Below are positions 23,251 through 35,243 of a stretch of DNA of 64,000 nucleotides, piece after piece; the first letter of the stretch is position 1; each line of letters starts with the position of its first letter. The stretch is from Garcia nutans. Its lineage: Eukaryota > Streptophyta > Magnoliopsida > Malpighiales > Euphorbiaceae. The DNA lies in assembly GCA_947685225.1 (NCBI GenBank), contig CANTUV010000072.1, positions 7,440,001 through 7,504,000 on the forward strand, written 5' to 3'. The notes under the pieces were generated by a model that was not told the origin of the DNA, did no database searches, and saw only the letters and a list, made by a program, of their open reading frames with translations. The position numbers and the translations under genes are program-made.

Positions 23251-25093
23251 ATGGCAACTTCTTCTTCATCAAGCTCTCATGGAAATCTTTAACTCTATTC
23301 TTAGACCCTACTTTGATGGAACGGATTACTCATACTGGAAACACAAAATGTATTTGTTTCTAGACAGTGAAGGGATTGAACTATGGGATTTCGTGGAAAA
23401 TGAGTGGAAATCTCCTACTCATGAAGTTGATGGTATTCAAGTTCCACTTCCCAAAGCTCAATGGTCAACTAGCAATATCAGAGATCGATTCAAGAACAAT
23501 AGAGCTGCTTCCATCTTGATGAACTCCATTTCAAGAGAAGAAGGTGGAAGAGTTCAACATTTAACTTGTGCACATTGTATTTGGAAAACACTTGAAAACT
23601 ACCATGAAGGTACAACTCAAGTAAGATTTACCAAGAAACAAATGCATGTTCATGAGTATGAGCTATTCAAGATGAAACCAAATGAAAATGTCACCGACAT
23701 GACAAATCGCTTGCTTGCTATTGTCAATGAACTGAAGAAGTATGGCAAGGTATATGATCAAGGTGATGTAAACAGTAAAATCTTGAGAGCCCTAAGAGCT
23801 AGAAAGAACTTTGAATCCAAAGTATCATCCATAGAAGAAGCTCATGATCTCAGCACATTAAGAACCGACGAGCTAGTTGGTAAATTACTCACTTTTGAGC
23901 TGCACAGTGAAAAAGAAGAAGATCAAGGTGAGAAAGAAAAGAGAAAACCAATTGCACTCAAAGCAATCAAAGAAGTTGAGAGCTCAAGCAATGAAGGTAC
24001 TGATGATGAAGATGAAATGGCAATGTTCTCAAAAAGAATGAATGAATGGAAAAGGAAGAAAAGATTACAAGCAAACAAAGGTACACCTCCTAAATTCTCC
24101 TTCAAAGATAAAGAAAAGAAAAATGAGGTAAAATGCTATGAATGTGGAAAAACCGGTCACATCAAGTCGGATTGCTACAAATTAAAGAACAAAAGGAAAT
24201 GGGATAAAGAAAAGAAAAAGTCTCTCAAAGCCACATGGGATGACTCTTCCTCAAGTGAAGAAGAAGAAGAGGAAGGAATTGCAAATCTTTGTCTCATGGC
24301 TATTGAAGATGACTCCAATGAGGTAAGTACTCAATCCTTTGATCTTGTAGCACATGATGATATAAGTGATATAGATGATAGTGATTTGATTGAGCACATG
24401 AATTCTAAAATAGAAAAATATTTCTCTAAAATGATGCTTTATAAAGAGAAAAACTCTAAGTTATAAAAGGATTTTATATGCTTAAAGAACTCTACCTTAG
24501 AATTGAAAACCTCAAATGAACACTTAATGAATACAATAGGAGAATTAAATAAAAGCTCACATGACTTAGAAAAGGTGATTAAAGAGAATGAGACATTGAA
24601 GCATGAACTAAAAGAACTAAAAGAATCAATTTCCAGATTTCATAAAGGAAAGGAAGCATTGAACACATTAATTAATAATCAAATATCACCTTCCTTGAAA
24701 TATGGATTAGGATTCAATGGCTCAACCAACATTGCACCTAGTAAACCAACTTTTGTGAAAGCATCTACAACTAAAATTTCTGATGTTCATATCAAAGATG
24801 CTTGCACCAAGTCTAAAAGAACTTCTTACGGTTCACTAGGAGATAAAGCCAAAAACAATTATGCATTGTTGTTTACTAAACTTGTACAAAAGAAATCACA
24901 TACTTGTAGTTGTATGTATAATGCAAAAAGAAAAATGCAAAAACATAGGATACCATGGCAATGCACATATTGCATGAAATTTGGTCACAAAAATTTCTAT
25001 TGTTATATAAGAAAAGCTCATCTCAATTTAGAAGGCACTCTTTCTACTAACCATCAAGGACCCAACTATATGTGGGTACCTAAAAAAGGATGA
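23251..25093 (+). pseudogene. gag: Copia gag, two zinc knuckles, disrupted
   Basis: Structural nucleocapsid polyprotein of the copia element. The expected start ATG at 23251 opens a serine-rich leader that runs into a stop at 23290; the gag frame itself is open upstream and has an ATG at 23282, so a one-base indel near 23288 probably moved the start. The FDGTDYSYWKHKM block identifies the copia gag (UBN2-type) domain. A CCHC knuckle CYECGKTGHIKSDC lies at 24134-24175, followed by an acidic SSSSEEEEEE stretch. A TAA at 24464 interrupts the frame, which then continues with a coiled-coil-like region and a second CCHC-like motif (CTYCMKFGHKNFYC) before ending at 25093. The shift into pol occurs at an A6 run (25082-25087). 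Confidence 0.88.
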
Positions 25094-28000
25094 TCACAAT
25101 TGGCTTGCAGGTATGCCTAAAATCTACTACCAATGAAAGCACATGGCTTGTGGATAGTGGATGCTCAAGGCATATGACTGGAAATGCAAAGCTCTTTACA
25201 AGTATTACCTATAAACATGGAGGTAACGTAACTTTTGGAAACAATGCTAAAGGTAAAATTCTTGGTGTTGGCTCCATTGGTTCTATTGGTAAGGATTTAA
25301 TTGAAGATATATGGCTTGTTGATGGTTTGAAACATAACTTGCTAAGTGTTAGTCAACTTTGTGATAAAGCATACTTTGTTAAGTTTGATTCCTAGGAATG
25401 CAAAATCACAAATTCAAATGATGTTATCATATTTAAGGGTACTAGAACAAACAACACTTACAATGTAAGCATACATTCTAATCATACATGTTTAATGTCC
25501 ACTAATAATGATGCATGGTTATGGCATAGAAGACTAGGACATGCTGGTATGGATCAATTGAAATATATTTGTAATGAGAATTTAGTTGATGGCTTACCTA
25601 AGATAAAATATGATAAAGACAGAATTTGTGAACCTTGTCAACATGGTAAGCAACATAAAAGCTCATTTAAATCAAAGTGTGTTATAAGCACCTCTAGAAC
25701 TTTAGAGCTCATTCATTTAGACTTGTTTGGACCAAATAGAGTTACAAGCTTAGGAGGCAAATCATATGCATTTGTTCTTGTTGATGACTACTCTAGATTC
25801 ACATGGGTTAATTTCTTAGCTCAAAAGAATGAAGCCTTTAATTACTTCAAAACCTTTGCAAAAAGAGTTCAAAATGAAAAAGGATATGTGATCACATCTA
25901 TTAGAAGTGATCATGGCAAAGAATTTGAAAATGAAAACTTTGAAAACTTTTGCAATGAACTTGGCATTTCACACAATTTTTCTACTCCTAGAACTCCACA
26001 GCAAAATGGTGTAGTTGAAAGGAAAAATAGAACTTTAATCGAAATGGCTAGGACAATGCTCAATGAATATGATTTACCATCTTATTTTTGGGCGGAAGCC
26101 GTTAATACAGCTTGTTACATTGCAAATCGTGTTTATAAAAGGCATTTAACTAATAAAACTTCTTATGAGCTATGGAATGGAAGAATACCCAGAATTGGAT
26201 ATTTTAGAGTATTTGGATGCAAATGCTTCATATTGAATACCAAGGATAATCTTGGAAAATTCTCATCCAAATCAGATGAAGGCATATTCTTAGGATATTC
26301 ATCATATAGCAAAGCATATAGAGTATTTAATATGAAAACTCTAGTTATAGAAGAATCAATGCATGTTGTATTTGATGAATCATCTAAACTTGATCAAAAG
26401 AAAGGTATTACTTTCAATGACCCTGCAGGCACTCTTGAACCTCTTGAATCTATTGATGCTCCAAAGATCAATCAACTTGAAGAAAAGGCTCAAGATCTAC
26501 CTAAGGATTGGCAATACAAGAAAGATCATCCAAAGGAACTCATCATTGGAGAAACATCAAAGGGAGTAACTACTAGATCTAAAATTAATCATATTGATGT
26601 TAATGTTGCTTTTGTTTCTCAAATTGAACCAAAAACTATTGAGGAAGCTTTAAATGATGAAAATTGGATAACTGCAATGCAAGATGAACTTAATCAATTT
26701 GAAAGAAATAATGTTTGGCAACTTACTCCTAGACCTATAGATCATTCTATAATAGGATGCAAATGGGTTTATAGGAATAAGCTTGATGAAAATGGTCACA
26801 TCATTAGAAATAAAGCAAGATTGGTAGCCAAAGGTTATAATCAAGAAGAAGGTATTGACTATGATGAAACCTTTGCCCCCGTAGCTAGATTAGAAGCTAT
26901 TAGAATATTACTTGCCTTTGCATGTCATATGAATTTTAAGCTTTATCAAATGGATGTTAAAAGTGCATTTCTAAACGGACTCATAAATGAAGAAATTTAT
27001 GTTGAACAACCTCCTGGTTTTGAAAACTACAAATTTCCTGATCATGTTTTCAAACTTACCAAAGCTTTATATGGATTAAAGCAAGCACCTAGAGCTTGGT
27101 ATGATAAACTTAGTGCATATTTGCTTGAAAATGGTTTTTCAAAAGGAAAAGTAGACACAACTCTTTTTGTTAAAAAGGATAAGCACAACATTTTGATTGT
27201 ACAAATTTATGTGGATGACATAATATTTGGAGCTACTAATGAAGCCTTGTGCAAAGAATTTGCTTCTTGTATGACTAGGGAATTTGAAATGAGCATGATG
27301 GGTGAACTCAAGTTTTTCCTTGGACTGCAAGTCAAGCAATGTAAAGATGGGATCTTCATCAACCAATCCAAATATACAACAGAACTCATCAAGAAATTTG
27401 GAATGGATGGCTGCAAAACTAGCAAAACTCCTATGAGCACATCATTGAAATTAGGTAAAGATGATAATGGTAAAGCAGTAGATGAGAAGAAATATTGAGG
27501 TATCATCGGATCACTACTTTACTTAACTGCTTCTAGGCCTGATATAATGTATAGTGTATGTCTTTGTGCTAGATTTCAAACTAGTCCTAAAGAATCACAC
27601 TTGATTGCCACTAAGAGAATCTTGAAATATTTGAGTGGTACAATACATTTAGGACTTTGGTATCCTAAAAACACATCATTTCATATTATAGGATTTTCAG
27701 ATGCAGATTATACTGGTAGTATATTAGATAGGAAAAGCACAACAGGAGCATGTCACTTTCTTGGTAATTGTCTAGTTTCTTGGCATAGTAAGAAACAAGC
27801 ATCAGTTGCTTTATCCACAACGGAAGCTGAATAAGTTGCAGCATGTTTTTGTTGCACACAAGTATTATGGATGAAACAACAATTGCTTGACTATGGTAAA
27901 ATGTTTAACAATATCTCCATTAAATGTTACAACACTAGTGCTATCAATTTGTCTAAGAATCCTATCCAACATTCTAGATCCAAACACATAGATATTAGAC

Positions 28001-28161
28001 ATCATTTCTTAAGAGAAAATGTACAAAATCAGAATATAACCTTAGAATTCATAGATACAGAAAATCAACTTGCTGATGTCTTTACAAAACCCTTGAATGA
28101 AGAAAGACTTAACTTCATCAAACTCAATTTAGGAATGATTGATGGAATCACTTTGAGTTAA
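25090..28161 (+). pseudogene. pol: Copia pol: protease, integrase, RT, RNase H, disrupted
   Basis: One frame throughout with three stops: TAG at 25393, TGA at 27496, TAA at 27832. Order: aspartic protease with DSGC (about 25153) and the SRHMTG block; gag-pre-integrase HHCC domain (HRRLGH...CEPCQHGK, about 25525-25650); integrase core with D, D and E in LDLFGP, SDHGKEF and NGVVERKN; RT of copia type with YVDD at 27208-27219; RNase H with DADYTG and STTEAE; C-terminal LADVFTKPL block. Catalytic residues seen are intact; only nonsense changes break the gene. The TGA sits where the family normally has arginine (CGA), consistent with CpG decay. Protease before integrase before RT defines Ty1/copia. 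Confidence 0.93.
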
Positions 28162-28718
28162 TTAGAATTTTTGCCTTAAAATAAAGTTTCTATGTGCATG
28201 AAATTAATTTTTCTTAACACACTTAGAATATCTTCCATCTTTCCTTGAATCTTTCATTTTTAAGAATGTCGCGGTCGCTCTAGTGTTCTTTCGCGCTCGC
28301 TACTTCGTCTGCTAGTTTCATTCAATAAAAATCTCTGAGCGCGGTCGAGAAAATTTGTGCGCGATCGCACCAATTTGAATAGTTTCGACCGTTACAGTTG
28401 TTTTCTTCACTCGCGAGCGTACTGATCATAATAATGGTCGCTGTACACCATTTAGCGATCGCACCTTGTTAAATCTGCGACCGCATCCTGTACACTCTGC
28501 TCGAAAATTTATAACCGTTGGCTGTGTGACAGGTCGCAACTCTTAACTCTCAACAGTCATAAACGGCTATTTTCTTTACTTCATCTATTTAAGAGTGTTT
28601 TGCATCAGTTTATCTGATATTTTGCCTATCAAAGCACACAAACTTCCTTCTGAAACCCTAAAAACTTCTACTTCTCAATCACCCTCTGTTTTCCAATTTA
28701 CTTCTACTCTCTTTTCTA
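28162..28718 (+). other. pol-ORF3 spacer with CGACCG-type motifs
   Basis: About 560 nt without a gene. Between 28268 and 28510 it carries many GCGGTCGC, GCGACCGC and related motifs, the same vocabulary as the LTR but not a copy of it. The last 200 nt before the ORF3 ATG look like an ordinary 5' leader. Confidence 0.7.
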
Positions 28719-30110
28719 ATGGCTCCCAAAAGAAAAACCACTTCCAAAATTAAGGGTCAAGCTAAGAGAGTTCCAGGAATCACCATTAGAGAACCTGTTG
28801 TTGAACCTCCATCTCCTCCACAGTCAAAAAGGGGTGAGAAAATTCACAAACCTCATCACCAAACCACTGAGGAAGACATTAGGTATGCCATGCTAAAGAA
28901 GAAGAAGGTTGAAGGCACCAAATCACCTTTTGGTGGGATGCTGTCTGCCTTGAACATCAAGGACGAAATTGAAGAATTGTTGGATGTCCTTGGATGGAGA
29001 AATTTTGTCTTTCCAGAAGAGGTAGGCTACTCTAGTCTAAGTAAGGAGTTTCTCATGTCTTTCCAAATTGAGAAAAATGCAAACTCTGCACTAGGGTGGT
29101 ATGGGGTTAGGTTCAAACTCTTTGATCAGTATCAATTCTTAACCCTAGAAGGATTTGGCAACATTTGGAACTTCCCTTCTGAAGGTATAACCTCCTACAA
29201 TGACCAAATCTTCTCAAACCCAACCCTTTCTGATTTCTGGCGAGAAATTTCCATTGAAACTTCCTTTGAAAAGGAATCTAAAGCCAGGCACATCAAATCT
29301 CTCACCCACTGGATGCTCCATAGGATTATCACCTATACCATTCATCAAAGAGCAGATGGGAATGAGAAAGTAACCAAGAGAGACCTTATCTTTCTCTATG
29401 CTTTCACCCACAACATCAAAATGAACACAACCAAGTTCTTGATTGACACCCTTTACCATCATGCTGTTACAAGAACTGGTACCTTCTTCCTATCCTCTCA
29501 AGTTACTCAAATAGCTAGGCACCTAAACCTTCTGAATGATTTGAACTTAGCTACTTTGAGGAACCCTTTCACTCTAGCCTCCAATGCTATCACAATGGAT
29601 TACTTAGAGCATGCTGGTTGTGTAAGGAAGATAGAAGGATCATATGTATACTGCTATGGCAAGAAAGGAGTTATGGATAAACAAAAGAAAAGGCCAAGGT
29701 ATACAATTGAGGAAGAGGGAGATTCTGTAGAAGTTGCAGTAGAACTACCTTCAAAAGCTACTTCATCAAAAGTTGCTCATGAAACTGCTTCATCCTCCAC
29801 ACAACTCATCCTCCAAGCTATCAAAACTCTCTCCAGGAAACTCACTAAGTTCAAGAAAAGTGTTTCCAAGAGATTCCAGCACTTAAACAAGAGGATAGAC
29901 CTTATATCCCACATGCACCATGATCTTTATGACATGCAAGGCAAATTGGACTTGCCTCAATGCAATCTTGAAGATTGGGATATAAGTGATCACACCCAAA
30001 GCGTTGCTGAAGGAGAAGAATCCCTTAGCACTAGCTCTGCCTCTGTTACACCTCAAGATAAAGGGAAAGCTCCTTTAGTTGAAGAAGAGTTAGATGTAGA
30101 CTCAGAATAA
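28719..30110 (+). CDS. Sirevirus accessory ORF (ORF3 / 'env-like' position), intact 463 aa
   Basis: The only long uninterrupted coding frame in the window. ATG at 28719 begins a basic, proline-containing N-terminus (MAPKRKTTSK) that could act as a nuclear signal. Residues ~90-330 form a globular region with blocks GWRNFVFPEE, GWYGVRFKLF and a HWMLHRIITYTI stretch, recalling plant-retrotransposon accessory proteins of the kind annotated as 'putative plant transposon protein'. Residues ~365-415 have heptad-spaced hydrophobics among Lys/Arg and may form a coiled coil; the tail is acidic and Ser-rich. I see no signal peptide and no convincing membrane segment, so an envelope role is not supported by this copy. 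It lies 557 nt after pol and ends 465 nt before the LTR, the place where Sireviruses carry their third ORF. Function unknown. Confidence 0.82.
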   Translation: MAPKRKTTSKIKGQAKRVPGITIREPVVEPPSPPQSKRGEKIHKPHHQTTEEDIRYAMLKKKKVEGTKSPFGGMLSALNIKDEIEELLDVLGWRNFVFPEEVGYSSLSKEFLMSFQIEKNANSALGWYGVRFKLFDQYQFLTLEGFGNIWNFPSEGITSYNDQIFSNPTLSDFWREISIETSFEKESKARHIKSLTHWMLHRIITYTIHQRADGNEKVTKRDLIFLYAFTHNIKMNTTKFLIDTLYHHAVTRTGTFFLSSQVTQIARHLNLLNDLNLATLRNPFTLASNAITMDYLEHAGCVRKIEGSYVYCYGKKGVMDKQKKRPRYTIEEEGDSVEVAVELPSKATSSKVAHETASSSTQLILQAIKTLSRKLTKFKKSVSKRFQHLNKRIDLISHMHHDLYDMQGKLDLPQCNLEDWDISDHTQSVAEGEESLSTSSASVTPQDKGKAPLVEEELDVDSE

Positions 30111-30575
30111 CTTAGCTTTAATTTGTTTTTGTTTGCATTTTCATATGTTTGCTGCTTATGTTTCATGTCTTATACTTTCCTTCACTTTAATATATATAAT
30201 GTTTATATTCCCTTTCATTGTTTCATTTGTTTTTAACATTTGTTTCATTTTGCCTATGACAATGGGGGAGAAAATATCAAAATGGAATGAAAATACAATA
30301 ATGGGAAAACATAATGGGAAAACAAGAACAATTTGTTACAATTTGTTGAACATTTTAACAACTATGAAAATTTGTTGAACATTTGCAAATAAGTGAAAAA
30401 TGTTTATGGGGGAGAAATGTTTGCATCAAACAATAACATATGTTGAAAGATACATCTTATAATACATTCACAATGCTCTTAACCATGATTGTTGCATATG
30501 TTAAGGGGGAGCATTTTAGATTTATTATTTCTCTCATCATTCCATTTGAATTGTCAAAGTCAAAATGGGGGAGAT
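30111..30575 (+). other. 3' non-coding region with repeated polypurine tracts
   Basis: Four GGGGGAG tracts (about 30265, 30410, 30505 and 30566), the last directly before the 3' LTR. Multiple PPTs are a described Sirevirus trait. Confidence 0.8.
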
Positions 30576-31944
30576 TGTTAGACAAATGATCTTAATTTTG
30601 ATCCTTGACAACTCAAATGGATGATCTATTTTAACTTGTGTTTGAGAAAGCTTGTTGCAGGATTAGGTTGCTTCAATTAAAGGTGAACAGAACAAGTATA
30701 GCGGTCGCACCTCACCTGAATACGACCGCTCCATGCAATTACAAAATGAAACCTTGTCACAGTAGGTTTCGCGGTCAAAAGTTCGACCATAGTCGCGACC
30801 GCTCCTACATAATAGCGACCGTCCTAATATTTGCCCGACCGCTACTCAAGGAACTTAAATCATTACAATCACAGTAAGGTTCGCGGTAACAAGAACGGTG
30901 AATAACTCGACCTCGCTTATCACTTTAGCGACCGCCCCATTCAGAGTCGCGACCGCCCCACAATTCAAGAAGAAATTGCTCAAAGAGACAGTAGTGTTCG
31001 CGTCCTCAGATGCGTCCAGAAGTTCGACGCGAGAATGTGAGTTCGACCGCGAAAAGCTACGAAGGGCGACCGCAAGATTCAAATTGTGGCGGACATCTCT
31101 TTTGCTCTGTCAGAAAGTGACACGTGACATGACCGTTGTAAACCCACTTCAATATTCAAAAAGGGCGACCGCACCTTTGCTTGGCGCGACCGTCCCTACA
31201 AAGACAGTATGGGGAAAAAATGGTCGGACAAACACATCATGGGCAAGATTCCAGCTGTAGAGCACTAAAATTCGACCGTTGAAGCTTTTTCAAAAGTAGC
31301 GACTGTCCCTGGTTAAAAGGACGACCGCGTGAAGCATGAGCGCGACCATCCTTGTATGAAGGGCGACAACTAAGTGCTTCGGACAGTTTAAGTAAAGAAG
31401 GTCTAATCTGCCAAGACTTTATTCTAAACAGCAATAACGGCTAGTAAGACCACATTGGCTATAAATACAATGTTTCCATGAGAAAACGAAAAGAGATAAC
31501 ATTATTAAGAAAAGATTTTCATAGCCAAGCAACAAATTTCCTTTTACTTAAACTTGTATTTGAATTGTTATGAATGTTAGGTGTTAGCATTGAAAACACC
31601 ATTGTATAAGTTTGAGTGTAAGCTTGGGAAACACTTGGGTTGTGAGAGTGAGCCTTGTAAAACTCTTGTTTGGGTTGTAAGTGTGAGCCTAAGAAAAACA
31701 CTTGTAAAGTTGGAAGTGAGCTTGTGAAAACTTCAAAGACTAGTGGAACCTTAACAAGTTGTTAAGGAAGTGGATGTAGGATTGAAGTAAATCCGAACAA
31801 CTATAAATCTTGTGTGTTCTTTTCTTCTTCCATTACTTAACCAATTCTCTATTCCGCATTTCTCGTTTGTTGAGTTTTTTAAATTGTCATAACTTCTTGA
31901 GGAAACCAATTCACCCCCCTCTTGGTTGCCATCTTGGGACAATA
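30576..31944 (+). repeat. 3' LTR of the copia element
   Basis: 1369 bp. Compared with the 5' LTR, most of the ~19 substitutions lie in the GACCG motifs; there is one base fewer in a C run near 31917; and the terminal CA has become TA. TATAAATA at 31460-31467. Confidence 0.95.
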
Positions 31945-31949
31945 CATAC

Positions 31950-32648
31950 GTCAGACGGCGACGAAGTGACCTTAGTGGGAATGAGAAAGGACTATCTAAC
32001 TAATATCATTTCTGCTATGAGGGCTAAGAGGTTAGTGCAAAAAGGCTGCGAGGCATACCTGTTATGCGCGTTAGAAGCGAAAGAAGAGGCACTGAAGCTA
32101 CAAGATATACCTACTGTTTGCGATTTTCCCGACGTATTTCTTGAAGACTTACCCGGATTACCACCTAAACGAGAGGCAGAATTCACCATAGACATATACA
32201 CGGGAGCTGCACCAGTATCCATCGCACCTTACCGAATGGCGCCAGCGGAGCTAAAAGAACTAAAGGTACAACTACAGGAACTTTTAGACAAGGGGTTCAT
32301 TAGGTCAAGCGTGTCACCATGGGGAGCGCCAGTATTGTTCGTAAAAAAGAAAGACGGATCCCTAAGGTTGTGTGTGGATTACCGTCAACTCAATAAGCTG
32401 ACCATCAAGAACAAGTATCCGCTACCTCGCATAGACGATTTGTTTGATTAACTCAAAGGTGCTGGAGTCTTTTCAAAAATTGATCTACAATCGGGTTATC
32501 ATCAATTGGGGATCAAAGATGAAGACATACCAAAAATCGCATTCAGAACTCGCTATGGACATTATGAATTCATCATTATGCCTTTCGGATTAACGAACGC
32601 ACCTGCAGTATTCATGGATCTGATGAGCAGAATCTTCCACCCGTATTT
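31950..32648 (+). pseudogene. pol: Gypsy-A reverse transcriptase, N-terminal half
   Basis: Resumes the Gypsy-A polyprotein after the copia insertion. Contains the pre-RT linker (FPDVFLEDLPGLPP) and RT fingers/palm motifs YRMAPAEL, GAPVLFVKKKDG, YRQLN and KYPLPRIDDLFD. A TAA at 32449 stands where the family normally has Gln. The segment continues through GYHQL and MPFGLTNAPA-type blocks to 32648, where Gypsy-B interrupts it in the TATTT target. The catalytic YxDD-type motif (FIDD) is on the other side of Gypsy-B, at 42663 on. Confidence 0.92.
32644..32648. repeat. Target-site duplication TATTT of Gypsy-B
   Basis: TATTT at 32644-32648 is repeated at 42663-42667, bracketing the TGTAATATCC and TATTACA termini. 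Confidence 0.95.
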
Positions 32649-35224
32649 TGTAATATCCCTAATTATGCCCTAGTAGTCTTGGTGTTAGTGTTGTTGCACT
32701 TGAATTATGTATATATGATAAGTTGATAAGAAATTGGAAGAGAATGTTTTTGTATGTGTTTTGGAGAAGAAATTTAGGGTTTAGAGACAAATGTATATGT
32801 TGTGTATATGATGATATATATAACATATAAATGGGTCAAAGGAAGAGTCAATGCAAGAAGATATTTTTGTGGAATGTGCAATTACATATAAGGGCTTATA
32901 TGAGACAAAAAGTTAGTTATATGATTGAGGGCATTTTGGTAATTGCTTGGATAAGATCACTTGGTGGAGATTAAAAGCAAATTTGACTTTGTGTCTTCAT
33001 CATTTCCTTCTTTCTTTCAAGAGGTGTCGGCTCTCCAAAAACCAAGAGAGAAAGAGAGGTGATCTTGAGGTTTGAAGCAATTTGAAGAAGGAAGCAAGGG
33101 TTTTGGTTAAAGATTTGTGGATTTCTTCATCTAAGGTAAGATCTTTTCTTTAAATTCTTCAATTCTTTTGAAGTGGTGTGAGAAAGGAATTAGGGTTTGT
33201 TGGTTTGATGATGAGATGAGTTGTGTTTAGTGAAATTCTTTTTCTGTTTTACAATTAGTAAAGGCTGTGACTTGTATGATTTTTAATTAATTATAGACAA
33301 ATGTTCTTGAAGTGAATTTTTGATATGTTGTGCCTCTATGAGTCTAGAATGACTGAAAAATATGTTGATTCGATTTTGGAATGGTTATGAGTTTAGAAAG
33401 ATTATTTTTAGTAGAACTGTTCCAGCATGTACCTTAACTGAGACAGCTATATTTCGGGATTTTTAATAAAATGTAGAAAAATCATATCCAATTGAATTTT
33501 GGATATGTTGTTGCTTAGTGAGTCTAGTATTTGAGAAAAATAATTTGGAACCACGTTGATTGAATTTGATTTATGGAATTCACAAAGTTCAGAACTGCTG
33601 CCAGGATGCAGGGCAATTGGGGCAGTCTGGTTAGGTGAACTATTTGACCAAGATTTTGTGTTCAGTTTGATCTGAAATTTTAAAGGAATTATTTTAAGAT
33701 ACAAAACTAAATTCTGTAAAAATTTTAGAATTTTTAATCAAGTAGATTATTTTATACAATTTTTCAAAATAAGGATAAAATGGAGTATAAAACCAGAATG
33801 TATTATTCATATGAATCATATCAATTGTTCTTTGCCCTAATTGCATTGTTGAGATTGAACAATGTTATGTTATGCATTGTGAATGGTTATGTGTTTCATG
33901 AATAATATACATTGAAATTGAAATGATAATTCAAATAAGACATGATATGAGACAATGCCATTGTGATTGGCTATGATGATGATATTGAAAGAAAGAAGGC
34001 ATGTTTGCCTAAATGTGATGAGAATTTGAGAATGGAAATGGTAACTATATAATAAATGAATTGTTTGTTTAATATGTTATTCAGTTTCAGAGTTCTGGAT
34101 TTGGGTGGCATGCCTAAGAAATGATGAAAGGTAACAGTCTTGCCGGGTTGAGGATCTTCTCATATGTGTTGAGTTGATGGTCCAAGAGACTGGGTCTATT
34201 ACACTATGAGAATTGTGAATATAAGATATATGATTTGTAACAGTCTTGCCGGGTTGAGGATCTCCTCATATGTGTTGAGTGATGGTCCAAGAGACTGGGT
34301 CTGTTACACTATCCATGGATAGAGATACATGTATATACATTGCCTACGGGCGTGATTATTGTGACTATGAACCAAATCAGTAACTCTGAACTCTGAATAT
34401 CATATTAAATACTTGTTGGGCCCATAGGTGTCAAGGTTATATGAATGTCCTAAATAATGTTATGAGTTAATGAAATGAGATGTTGGTTATTGAGTATGAT
34501 TGAGTAATGTTGAATGTGGAAAGATGTTGAAATGTGGTATACTCATATGACTATGATTTGTGAAATGCATAATTATGTGTTAACTTTATATTTATGATGT
34601 TGATCTTATCAATAACATATGTGGCATTGCATTACATTTAAGCATACCATTAACATGTTTTATCTTACTAAGTCGTTGGCTTAGCGCGATAGTGTTTAAT
34701 CGCGCAGGTAATAGAGTGGATAGAGTTGAACCCGAGAGTTCATCAAGACCAAGTGAGAGTAGACCTTGTTGAATCCATTTTTGGAGCTTAAAGATCAGAG
34801 CAGACTTGCCAATCATGTATATTTCTTTATATTTTGTAAAGAAATGTTTAGTATGTAAATATGTAAATATTTTATAACTTCCGCTGTGTAATATTTAAAT
34901 ATAGGGGTTGTCACAAAACCTTTATTTTATGTTGCACTAGAAGTGTAAATTCTTTTTGCAGGTTGTAGTTGAGGTTACAAGGGGGATTTATTGGGAGTGT
35001 ACTGAGAATGATTTTGTTTGCATTGGTTTGTGTAAAATGTTTTTAAAAATAAGAAAAAAACCGATTTTGTCGACACTTGGGACTCAATTTTTAGGCGAAA
35101 CTATGGCAAAATTTTTGTAAAAAAAATCGGAACTAAAATTTGACTAAGTAAAATTGGTAGCAACATTAGGTTAGTGTGGCGCCTCTACTCAGCTTACACA
35201 TGTAGGTCGGGAAGGGGTGTTACA
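32649..35224 (+). repeat. 5' LTR of Gypsy-B
   Basis: Starts TGTAATATCCCTAATTATG and ends GGGGTGTTACA. The first ~2.26 kb resembles the LARD-like and 8.7-kb LTRs (72-bp repeats, GGCATGCC at 34107-34114, GGCTTAGCGCG module at about 34679). The last ~310 bp (from about 34915) instead matches the 3' end of the Gypsy-A LTR, so the LTR looks chimeric. Confidence 0.95.
34131..34307 (+). repeat. Two GTAACAG...CTGTTAC repeats in Gypsy-B LTR
   Basis: Units 34131-34202 (end mutated to CTATTAC) and 34237-34307. The 3' LTR copies are at 41570-41641 and 41676-41746. About 20 nt downstream is the palindrome CTATCCATGGATAG. Confidence 0.9.
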
Positions 35225-35231
35225 ATTGTTT

Positions 35232-35243
35232 TGGTATCAGAGC
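35232..35243 (+). other. Primer-binding site (Gypsy-B), initiator tRNA-Met type
   Basis: TGGTATCAGAGC seven nt after the LTR end at 35224, the same spacing as in the LARD-like element. Confidence 0.95.

Larger units (their letters stand above)
21827..31944 (+). mobile_element. Ty1/copia retrotransposon, Sirevirus-like, with extra 3' ORF
   Basis: A complete 10.1-kb insertion: LTRs 21827-23196 and 30576-31944, target duplication CATAC, iMet primer-binding site, gag with two zinc knuckles, pol in copia order (protease, integrase, RT, RNase H), a 463-residue ORF between pol and the 3' LTR, and four GGGGGAG tracts before the 3' LTR. The extra ORF and repeated polypurine tracts are described features of Sireviruses. 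The LTRs differ at about 19 positions plus one homopolymer indel, so it is older than Gypsy-B and the LARD. Gag and pol carry several stops, so it is not autonomous now. Confidence 0.93.

Noticed and set aside
25079..25095. Programmed -1 frameshift site between copia gag and pol
   Set aside because: The A6 run is not in the codon phase needed for a canonical slippery heptamer and no pseudoknot is evident; an A-run indel is simpler.
28719..30110. Host gene captured by the copia element
   Set aside because: Position between pol and PPTs matches the Sirevirus third ORF, there are no intron remnants, and the sequence recalls retrotransposon accessory proteins.
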